Positions 6,811 to 13,247 of a stretch of 13,823 nt of DNA are shown here, one piece after another. A program made the position numbers and the translations under genes. Numbering within the stretch: the first letter of the stretch is position 1; the number at the start of each line of letters is the position of its first letter. The notes beneath the pieces were generated by a model. It made no database searches. It had not been told where the DNA came from and was given only the letters and a program-made list of their open reading frames with translations. The DNA comes from a bacterium (GTDB taxonomy: Bacteria; Tectomicrobia; Entotheonellia; Entotheonellales; Entotheonellaceae), in assembly GCA_027294925.1 (NCBI GenBank), contig JAPULM010000395.1, positions 1 to 13,823 of the forward strand, read 5' to 3'.

Positions 6811-9312
6811 CTACGCCGTAGCCGATTTTTCTTCCCATAGCTTAAGTGCCGCCGGCAGCGTGGTGATCGAGGCCAACAGACTGGCCGCGATACCGACTAG
6901 AGAGAGCAGGCCGACTGAGGCGATACCTTGATTGGCCGACAACGCCAGCGTACCAAAGGCCAACAGCGTGGTCAATGAGGTGAGGCAGACGGCGGTTCCG
7001 GTGCAAGTCAGGGCGTCCTGTACATTACGCGAAGCGCTAATTTGAAAACGGTGCACGATGTGAATGCCGTCGTCAATGCCGATGCCTAGTAGCAGGGGTA
7101 AAATAGCAATATTCATGAAATTGAGCTTTAAATCAAACAGGGCAAAGATCCCTGCTGTCCACAGCGCACCGCACAATACCGGCAGAAAGACCAGAAACAC
7201 GCGGCGTGGGTGACGAAAGCGAAGCCAAACGATGGCGGCGGTAAAGCCTAGTGCAAGTAGGGTAATACGGCGAAAATCCGCCCCCACCCGGGCGGCAGAT
7301 GCCGACGAAATCGTATAGAGTCCAGTCAACGTGCCGCGCAGTCCAAGTGTGCTGAGAAGGTCTGCCACACGCTGAGAAAGCACCTGCCGGTCCGCTGCCC
7401 GCCATAGTTCCTGTTTGGGGAACAGAATCACCCGACCGGCTGCGCCGTCTTCATCGTGACCGAGAAAGGATTCCCATAGGGCGGTAAAGCCGAGCGCTTT
7501 TAGCTGTGGCAAATCGAGGGGGGTGCGCAACCCCAGCATGTTTTGCAGCCGCTTGAGATAAGGCGCATAAGCCGTCACCTTGAAACCCGCTTGGTCCAGG
7601 GCGGTGGCGAGAACCTGCCCTAAAACCTCCGGGTCTTTCTGTTGCAGGCGTTGGAGTACCGCTTGTTGCATGTCAGTAGACGGATAGATGGCACCCAGAG
7701 AGGACACTGCCGCCAGCATGCCTTGTTGCACGAGATCATTGAGCTTGGGTTGTAAGCGTTGCATTGCCTGCAGCACCTGGGCTTCCGTATCGCCTTCAAG
7801 CAGGAGCGATAGGGGCTCCTGGGAGCCGCCGAATAGCGTGGTGATCTGTTGTTGTACCTGTAACGCTGGAGAGTTAGCGGCGTGGATATTGCGCAGATCC
7901 GTTTCAAAGCCGGGCGGGCGCCAAAGCAGAATTCCGATAGCGCTGAGACAGAGCACAACGGAAACAGCCAATACCCAGACAGGGGCTTGGAGGGTGAGCA
8001 TGACGAGACGCGGCACGCCTAATGTCCGTGGGAGCACGGCTTGTCTGCCCTGTGGTAGGCAGACGAGCAGAGAAGGGAGGAGGATGATGCTGAGCAACAG
8101 GCAAAAGAAAATGCCGAGATCGGCGAGCAGCCCCATATCGCGTAGAAAATGTTGCTCTGAAAACAGAAAAGCGGCAAAGGCTGCCATCGTTGTTGCCCCG
8201 GCGATGACGAGACTCGCACCCGTTTCCTGTATCGCGGTCTGCATGGCGCTTGCTGTGCTGCGCCCTTTACCGAGTTCGACAAAATACTGGGTGAGAAGAT
8301 GAATGGTAAAATCAATTCCGAGTCCGATCAGAGCCGCTGCGCAGCCGAGCGTCAGCGCATTCAGCTTGGGGCGCAGTAGGGCAAAGACGCCCAGAGCGAG
8401 AAAGAGGCCCAGCAGGGTGGGAAGTTGTCCGTACAGAAGGACCCCCCAGCGCCGGAAGGTCCACAGCATAAGCAGACAGATGAGCAGAATGGCCAGATTG
8501 ATGCTTCGGATGAGGTCGCGCCGGATCATGCGTTCGCTTTCGGCGGCAAAAACGTAGCCGCCTGTGTGTTGCACGGTCAGGCCCTGAAAAGCCGGCTGGG
8601 ACAGGACATGCAGCACCGTTTGCTCGACCAAGGCGACCGTGGCCTTGGCACCGGCCATGTTGTCCACCGGCAAGCGGCCTTCGATTTTGATTAATAGGGC
8701 GCTCCCATCCGGTGACAGAAAATGAGGAGAAAAGGCATCAAAGCGAAAAGAACCGCGTAGGGTTGCAAAGCGCTTTAAGGCAAAGCGTTTGATTTGCAGC
8801 GGATCATCCAGTAAGCGTTGATCGTACATGCCGGCGCCGATGGTACTGAGTTTAAGGCGGGTTTTATAAAGTTGGGCTTGGATACCTGGTGCGGTGAGCA
8901 GCTGGTCGAAAGCATCGATTGACGTTGGACCGACAAATAGGGGGGCGTAGTCGAGGGCGAGATCGTTGAACAACTGCATGAGAGCGGTATCGTAGCCAAA
9001 CTGGACGCGCCGCACCAGGCGCGACGCGCTGAGCTGTTGGGCGAGTTGGTGACCAAAGGCGACAAGTTTTGCTTGCGAACCCGTCTCACTTTGCGCCACC
9101 AGAAACGTCGCGTCCGACGTGTTGAAGAGACGCTTATGGCGCTCTAGGGCATGTACCATATCGCCTGGCAGGGTGGCGCGTAGATCGGCTTCTAGCGGTA
9201 GATGGACGATCAGTGGCAGCGCCGCCAGGGTCAATACGGCAACACATGCTATCACATGCCAGGGCCGGGATAGGCACAGGGCGTTGATGGCTGCTAAGCA
9301 GCGTGTGATCAT
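6811..9312 (-). CDS. MMPL-family RND exporter
   Basis: An 833-residue inner-membrane transporter with the two-fold repeated RND/MMPL layout. Each half has one TM helix, a large periplasmic domain, then a bundle of TM helices. TM1 is about 19-38, the first periplasmic domain 40-265, and the first bundle about 268-420 with the signature GLGIDFTIH (330-338, D334). The second half starts with a TM at about 440-463, a periplasmic domain to about 680, and a bundle with GIGIDDGIH (743-751, D747/D748). The intramembrane aspartates are where proton coupling is expected. Relatives include HpnN-type hopanoid transporters and the MMPL proteins of aryl-polyene and other lipid clusters. The ATG overlaps the lipoprotein stop by four bases (ATGA), indicating translational coupling, and the LolA-like gene follows 30 bases later. 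Likely job: extracting a hydrophobic product from the inner membrane for hand-over to the LolA-like protein. Confidence 0.92.
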   Translation of the reverse strand: MITRCLAAINALCLSRPWHVIACVAVLTLAALPLIVHLPLEADLRATLPGDMVHALERHKRLFNTSDATFLVAQSETGSQAKLVAFGHQLAQQLSASRLVRRVQFGYDTALMQLFNDLALDYAPLFVGPTSIDAFDQLLTAPGIQAQLYKTRLKLSTIGAGMYDQRLLDDPLQIKRFALKRFATLRGSFRFDAFSPHFLSPDGSALLIKIEGRLPVDNMAGAKATVALVEQTVLHVLSQPAFQGLTVQHTGGYVFAAESERMIRRDLIRSINLAILLICLLMLWTFRRWGVLLYGQLPTLLGLFLALGVFALLRPKLNALTLGCAAALIGLGIDFTIHLLTQYFVELGKGRSTASAMQTAIQETGASLVIAGATTMAAFAAFLFSEQHFLRDMGLLADLGIFFCLLLSIILLPSLLVCLPQGRQAVLPRTLGVPRLVMLTLQAPVWVLAVSVVLCLSAIGILLWRPPGFETDLRNIHAANSPALQVQQQITTLFGGSQEPLSLLLEGDTEAQVLQAMQRLQPKLNDLVQQGMLAAVSSLGAIYPSTDMQQAVLQRLQQKDPEVLGQVLATALDQAGFKVTAYAPYLKRLQNMLGLRTPLDLPQLKALGFTALWESFLGHDEDGAAGRVILFPKQELWRAADRQVLSQRVADLLSTLGLRGTLTGLYTISSASAARVGADFRRITLLALGFTAAIVWLRFRHPRRVFLVFLPVLCGALWTAGIFALFDLKLNFMNIAILPLLLGIGIDDGIHIVHRFQISASRNVQDALTCTGTAVCLTSLTTLLAFGTLALSANQGIASVGLLSLVGIAASLLASITTLPAALKLWEEKSATA

Positions 9313-10169
9313 AGGTCCTCGTGACGAATTTGGCCCCTAGCCTGGTGGTGATGCCAGGCCTGCTTGGGTTGGGGCTGTGGGGATGGGGGCTGATGGAGCA
9401 AAGATGACAGATCGAAGACGCCTGGTGCCAGAGGCGTATTAATCTCGACTTGTTTGACCCATGCCTGGGTAGTAAAGCCCAATTGCGGATCGATCAAGGT
9501 GACGTGGCCTGGTATATGGTAGGACGCGACCTTACGGTAAGCGCTGTAGGTCAACTGCAACGACACCGGTGTTGAGGCGTGATATCCGTCAAGCCGGGCA
9601 CTGGTAATTTCTAATCTGTCAGGCCGGCAGAACCAGGTGGCTTGCAAGCCACTTTTTAAGCGGCTGCCAAATTGCGTCCCGGCGGCATTAAGCGCGATTG
9701 GTGGATGGCCGGAAGCATCATAGCCGGGCAGAAAAAACGCCTCGCCGACTAGTAAGAAGAGACGTAGGGTTGGATGTTTGGCCGCGAATTGCGCCTGCCG
9801 CCCCTGATGTTGCGTGGTATGGCCTGCCTCATGTGTGATGAGGTGATACTGCTCGCCGATAAACATCAGATCAAAGATGGGCTGGATATGTAGAATCAGA
9901 TCCTTAAAGGCGCTATAACGTATTTTCCCCGCCGCGTCATAATTGATTATCAGGTCGAATGTGTCATGCCTGTCTTGCCGGGAGAAGACGACGCTGAGGA
10001 CGGCAGCCAAGGTGCGTAGGCCGGTTGTTCTGGCGTGTATGAGGCGCGCTCTTGCAGAGGCATTGCGGGTGGCGGTGGCCGCTAAGTCGGCTGGGGACGG
10101 TAGTGGCGTGCAGGTCGTGAGACTGAGTAGGAGGGTGCATAGCGCGAGTTGATGGGTGTACCCGGCCAT
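9309..10169 (-). CDS. Outer-membrane-type lipoprotein, LolB-like
   Basis: From the ATG at 10169 the protein is 286 residues and starts MAGYTHQLALCTLLLSLTTC, a short lipoprotein signal with lipobox L-T-T-C20. The mature region has features of LolB/LolA-fold lipoproteins: an early helical stretch, a strand FDLIINYDAAGKIRYSAFK, then FDLMFIGEQYHLITHEAG, similar to the 'dG..l.ly.......y.G' pattern. No family name can be assigned with certainty, and DUF3261 or DUF4292 relatives are alternatives. The frame is also open to an ATG at 10280 that overlaps the hydrolase stop (TAATG). That longer form adds 37 proline/arginine-rich residues encoded by a palindromic intergenic-type repeat, so I prefer 10169, although the short form's n-region lacks lysine or arginine. 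The 3' end overlaps the MMPL start (ATGA). It is the likely outer-membrane acceptor for cargo carried by the LolA-like protein. Confidence 0.75.
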   Translation of the reverse strand: MAGYTHQLALCTLLLSLTTCTPLPSPADLAATATRNASARARLIHARTTGLRTLAAVLSVVFSRQDRHDTFDLIINYDAAGKIRYSAFKDLILHIQPIFDLMFIGEQYHLITHEAGHTTQHQGRQAQFAAKHPTLRLFLLVGEAFFLPGYDASGHPPIALNAAGTQFGSRLKSGLQATWFCRPDRLEITSARLDGYHASTPVSLQLTYSAYRKVASYHIPGHVTLIDPQLGFTTQAWVKQVEINTPLAPGVFDLSSLLHQPPSPQPQPKQAWHHHQARGQIRHEDL

Positions 10170-10173
10170 CAAT

Positions 10174-10208
10174 CCCCCCCCTCTCCCTGGCCAGGCAGAG
10201 GGCAGGGG
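10174..10208. repeat. Palindromic intergenic-type repeat between hydrolase and lipoprotein genes
   Basis: The core CTCTCCCTGGCCAGGCAGAG (10181-10200) is a near-perfect palindrome (one C/C mismatch per arm) flanked by C-runs on the left and GGCAGGGG on the right. On the minus strand it reads as the familiar proteobacterial 'CCCTCACCCCTGCCCTCT...AGAGGG' type of dispersed element. Another CTCACCCC unit lies at about 10222-10231. Only one copy is in this window. In RNA it would fold into a strong GC hairpin inside the operon transcript. Confidence 0.6.
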
Positions 10209-10279
10209 TGAGGGTCGTTTTAGGGGGTGAGGACTAAAACGTGCAAGAATTCTTGTCCACCTAGATAGGGGTTGCGTCA

Positions 10280-11806
10280 TTAAAGGTTCGTCCGTCCGCT
10301 TGCGGGTGTTTTAACCGCTTTGTTCAGCACGCTCGTGGCCAACCCCCAAAGGTTGTGTGGTGCGTCTTGCGCAGCGCCGGCGCCGTAGGGCCAGTAGCAA
10401 GTAAACGCCTCTGCGGCTGCTTTGGCGAGGTGAGGGAATTTTTTCCTGCTACGGCGAATGATCTGGATGCAATAGACGCCGAGAAAAAAATCAAATGGCG
10501 CTTCCGGCTTTGATTGCGGTAGGGTTTTGAGGCAATCGCCGAGTTCAGACAGCCGGCTCTCATGCAGCAGTCGGCTTAGGGCTCGAATATAAGGTCGGAA
10601 CACGGTTTGGTAGCGCTGTCCTCTGCTGGTTAGGAGGCATTGTACAGTAGCATGGCTGCCCTGCACTGCCTCGAATAGCCGGAGACTGTGCACATGCCGG
10701 AACGGGTGCCCGGTAGGAATAGGAAGGGTGGCCGCATCGTCTACCCAGGTCGTTGTAAAATCTGCCGCTTGGTCACTGATAAAGGTTGTTAAGACCGCGC
10801 CTGGAGGGCCATTGTTATAAAGCTGCAGCATGGGCCGGCCGGCATGATTGGCGCTTACCTCCCAGCTTAGCGTTGGGGTTTTGGCATGAGCCGAGTTCGA
10901 CAGTACGTCATGGAAGAAGTCGCTCAGCTGGGCGGTGTATTCACCGTCATTGGCCAACACCGCCTCTTGCGCATGGCCAACACCAGGCATGAGCCAAAGG
11001 CGTTTGACGCCGGGTTTGGCGTCATAGACCTCAAGCGTGGCCTCAAAGGGTAGGAGTGGATCCTCAACCCCATGGATAAAAAACACCGGGATGTCCTTCA
11101 GCCTGGTGGCCGATCGTAAGGGGTCTTTGGCCTGAAATGGATAGCCGGCCATGCCCAGCGGCGCGGCGATATTGGCGAGCCATTTGGGCATGTGAAAGGG
11201 GTTTAAGACATGCGGCTGGCGGCATTGGGGGACGCCGTCATAGGCAATGTTCGGAATGTAGCGTGGACCCATGACGCCGTGCGTCAAGATGCCCCGGACG
11301 ATTTCGGTCTGTAACGTTATGCCCTCCACGGCGACGCCCGCAATCGAGGCGGGCCGTAGAGTGGCGGCTAGCAGAACGACATTGGCACTGATTGACAGAC
11401 CAAACAAACCAAAACGTTCAATGTGTCGTTGCTTGCGTAAGTAATCAGCGGCGCACAAGACGTCGGTGAGCAGCGTTTTGAGCCATGCCATGCCGGCGCT
11501 GCGTCCAAAGCCGGTGTAGTCAAATCCCAAAACGGCAAAACCGGCTCGGCATAGGAGTTCAATGTAGTGCAAGTGGGCGGATAAATTGCCGGACGTGCCG
11601 GGACAGAAAAGAATCACCGGCAGGTCGTCGGGACAGAGGCTAGGACTTGGCTCCTGGGATGTTTTCCAGCACAACAGACCTTGGAGAAGAAGCCCTTGCC
11701 GATTGGGGAAGGTAACCGCTTCGGCACACAGGCCAAGATCAGCCGGAGCCTGATAGTGATAGGCGTCGGGCAAGAGAATAAGGGCATTTAGCAGGCGATG
11801 TATCAT
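10280..11806 (-). CDS. Alpha/beta hydrolase with long C-terminal extension
   Basis: A 508-residue protein. Residues ~25-305 form an alpha/beta-hydrolase domain: ILFCPGTSGNLSAH (65-78) is the oxyanion-hole region, GFDYTGFGRS (94-103) follows strand 4, FGLSISANV (135-143) is the nucleophile elbow with S138, IHGVEDPLLPF (244-254) holds acid D249, and MPGVGHAQ (273-280) holds H278. The elbow is G-L-S-I-S rather than the usual G-x-S-x-G. Residues ~310-508 form an extension I do not recognise, first beta-rich and then helical with basic stretches (RRSRKKF). No signal peptide is evident, so a cytoplasmic or membrane-associated esterase, thioesterase or acyl-transfer role is possible. It is the first gene of the exporter operon, and its TAA overlaps a downstream ATG (TAATG). 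It is probably involved in making, releasing or trimming the exported lipid; the substrate is unknown. Confidence 0.85.
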   Translation of the reverse strand: MIHRLLNALILLPDAYHYQAPADLGLCAEAVTFPNRQGLLLQGLLCWKTSQEPSPSLCPDDLPVILFCPGTSGNLSAHLHYIELLCRAGFAVLGFDYTGFGRSAGMAWLKTLLTDVLCAADYLRKQRHIERFGLFGLSISANVVLLAATLRPASIAGVAVEGITLQTEIVRGILTHGVMGPRYIPNIAYDGVPQCRQPHVLNPFHMPKWLANIAAPLGMAGYPFQAKDPLRSATRLKDIPVFFIHGVEDPLLPFEATLEVYDAKPGVKRLWLMPGVGHAQEAVLANDGEYTAQLSDFFHDVLSNSAHAKTPTLSWEVSANHAGRPMLQLYNNGPPGAVLTTFISDQAADFTTTWVDDAATLPIPTGHPFRHVHSLRLFEAVQGSHATVQCLLTSRGQRYQTVFRPYIRALSRLLHESRLSELGDCLKTLPQSKPEAPFDFFLGVYCIQIIRRSRKKFPHLAKAAAEAFTCYWPYGAGAAQDAPHNLWGLATSVLNKAVKTPASGRTNL

Positions 11807-11964
11807 GGCGCCTTATTATAACCGTTTTTTCTTGTTGGCGTCACCCGGTTTTCGAAGACAGGGGGGAGCGACAATCTGAATCCTCAGCCGCGGTACGACC
11901 ATCGGCGCCCGCCAAAGATCAGCGTCATGATTAAGGTGTAAGGAGGTTGAGGCCTAAATAAGGT

Positions 11965-11993
11965 TTGACCCGATGTAAAGCGCTTCGTAAGAT
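11965..11993 (+). promoter_or_regulatory. Putative sigma70-type promoter for the dodecin-like and ferritin-like genes
   Basis: TTGACC (11965-11970) and TAAGAT (11988-11993) are separated by 17 bases, close to the TTGACA-N17-TATAAT consensus. Transcription would start near 12000, about 85 bases before the dodecin-like ATG. In the rest of 11807-12084 I see no gene. A TATAAT on the minus strand at 11815-11820 lies too close to the hydrolase ATG to be convincing. Confidence 0.5.
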
Positions 11994-12022
11994 GTGGCGT
12001 GTGTCTGATGAGCGCTTTTTTT
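11977..12022. repeat. Pair of AAGCGCTT-like palindromes straddling the -10 element
   Basis: AAAGCGCT (11977-11984) and AGCGCTTT (12011-12018) are inverted copies. Each contains the self-complementary AGCGCT, with centres 32 bp apart (about three helical turns), one on each side of the proposed -10. A T-run follows the right copy. This could be a two-site operator. Alternatively, for transcripts initiated further upstream, it could be a weak terminator with an 8-bp stem and 26-base loop. Confidence 0.35.
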
Positions 12023-12084
12023 GCCATTGCATCAAGAACCATGATCCCTGCTGCCAAGAAAGATAGCCACAGGAAGGAACTGCC

Positions 12085-12351
12085 ATGACCGCATACGCCG
12101 AAGGCGAGCCATCATCCGTCGTGAAAGTAGTTGAAATGATTGGCGAATCGCCACATGGCTGGGAGGATGCGCTGCGTGAGGTGATTGCCGAAGCACAAAA
12201 AACGCTACGCGGGATTACCCGGGCGGCGGCAACGGCGTTTGACGTGCGCATGAAGGACGACCGAATTGACCTGTTCCGTGTCCGGGTGGAAGTGTCTTTT
12301 CGGATCGAAAGAGAGTCGGCACTGGATTTTCCAATGCCGTACGATAAATAA
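12085..12351 (+). CDS. Dodecin-fold protein lacking the usual flavin-contact residues
   Basis: The 88-residue protein has the dodecin layout. Strand 1 is SVVKVVEMIGESP, followed by a helix WEDALREVIAEAQKTLRG, then two strands ending LFRVRVEVSFRIE. Dodecins are small dodecameric shells that bind flavins (some also CoA). Aligned without gaps over 35 residues to the mycobacterial type, the tryptophan that stacks on flavin (LDWFEV) is R46 here (ITRAAA). The glutamine of the binding site (HFQVT) is R65 (LFRVR). It is longer than typical dodecins (65-70 residues) at both ends. The start is supported by AGGAAGGA about six bases upstream, with a good promoter at 11965-11993. The ferritin-like gene follows 32 bases after its stop. 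Flavin storage is therefore doubtful; an anion such as CoA or a nucleotide is a possible ligand (inference). Confidence 0.85.
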   Translation: MTAYAEGEPSSVVKVVEMIGESPHGWEDALREVIAEAQKTLRGITRAAATAFDVRMKDDRIDLFRVRVEVSFRIERESALDFPMPYDK

Positions 12352-12383
12352 GATTGAAGTACTCACCATGGCGATAGATCACC

Positions 12384-13202
12384 ATGCCATCACACCTACG
12401 TATTGGTTCGGAAGACCATAAAGCACTCATGTGCCAGTTTTTCATCGACTCGCATGTGCCGTTTGATCCGGCCTCCGTGCATTGGCCGGAGCTGAATGAC
12501 GAAAGCTTAGCCCAGCTGCGCAGCTTACCCTTCTGGCATCAGGCTGTCTCGACTGAGCGCATGACGGCTTGCACCATTCAGGCGCGTGCTGCAGTTGAGA
12601 CCGATTCTCTGTTGCAACGAGCGATTGCGCTACAAGCCTATGAAGAGCAGCGGCACGCAACCCTTTTGCATGATTTGACGGTGGCGTATGGCATTGCCAT
12701 GCCGCCGCTACCCGAGCCGCAGCCGCCCGCAGACCCGGAGTGGGCCTTTCTGTGCACCGGTTACAGCGAGTGCTTTGACGCCTTTTTTACCTTTGCCCTA
12801 TTTATCCTGGCGAGACAATCCGGCTTTTTTCCGCCGGGGCTCATTGAGGTGTTCGAGCCGATTATGCAAGAGGAAGCCCGTCATATCTTATTTTTTGTCA
12901 ATTGGGAAGCCTATTGCCAGGCCCAGCGGCCGCTTTGGCAACGCCCACGGCATGTCTGGCGTGGCGCCCTGGGGCGCAGTTTGCAGGCGTGGCAGCGACT
13001 ACAAATGGCGCGTGGCGTGAGGCGGGAAGGCGATTTTACGATTAAGGGTCAGCAGGCGCTGTCCAATGCGCTATCGCCGCGTCGTTTTCTTGCCTTATGT
13101 CTGAGTGAAAATGAGCGGCGGCTTAGCGATTACGACGCACGCTTACTGCGTCCGCGTTTGGCGCCGTTGATTGCCAAGATACTGTCACGGGTTTTGTGGT
13201 AG
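12384..13202 (+). CDS. Ferritin-like di-iron protein, possible oxygenase
   Basis: A 272-residue, mainly helical protein. Two E-x-x-H motifs lie in similar surroundings: EEQRH (E88...H91) and EEARH (E164...H167). E129 (SECFDAFF) is 35 residues before the second, and E58 is 30 residues before the first (E72 is an alternative). This is the E...ExxH...E...ExxH ligand plan of ferritin-like di-iron carboxylate proteins, in which each four-helix pair carries one glutamate plus one ExxH. The family includes oxygenases, desaturases and N-oxygenases, as well as iron stores. The C-terminal third is arginine-rich and unassigned. There is no strong ribosome site before the ATG at 12384; a second in-frame ATG at 12429 has GGAAGA twelve bases upstream. 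It is 32 bases downstream of the dodecin-like gene, so the two are probably co-transcribed. Substrate is unknown; a tailoring role in the neighbouring pathway is speculative. Confidence 0.75.
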   Translation: MPSHLRIGSEDHKALMCQFFIDSHVPFDPASVHWPELNDESLAQLRSLPFWHQAVSTERMTACTIQARAAVETDSLLQRAIALQAYEEQRHATLLHDLTVAYGIAMPPLPEPQPPADPEWAFLCTGYSECFDAFFTFALFILARQSGFFPPGLIEVFEPIMQEEARHILFFVNWEAYCQAQRPLWQRPRHVWRGALGRSLQAWQRLQMARGVRREGDFTIKGQQALSNALSPRRFLALCLSENERRLSDYDARLLRPRLAPLIAKILSRVLW

Positions 13203-13247
13203 GGTTTGCCATGGCTTAAGGATGGGAGGGGTAGGGCGGGGTCAATT

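Noticed and set aside
7688..8302. 204-codon plus-strand frame opposite the MMPL gene
   Set aside because: It lies entirely antisense to a well-supported transporter, is rich in Arg/Ser/Cys as expected for a shadow frame, and has no ribosome site or domain pattern.
10170..10280. Proline/arginine-rich N-terminus of the lipoprotein as a real protein segment
   Set aside because: It is encoded by a palindromic dispersed-type repeat and sits before a complete lipoprotein signal. More likely untranslated or not part of the original gene, though not excluded.
11815..11820. TATAAT on the minus strand just before the hydrolase ATG
   Set aside because: It would start transcription about at the ATG, leaving no ribosome site, and there is no fitting -35 at 16-18 bases. 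Treated as chance.
11931..12251. Minus-strand open frame across the intergenic region into the dodecin-like gene
   Set aside because: Most of it is the reverse of the dodecin-like coding sequence, and its composition does not suggest a protein.
12688..13020. 110-codon plus-strand frame inside the ferritin-like gene
   Set aside because: It is an alternate frame of a gene with clear ExxH motifs, with no evidence of overlapping coding.
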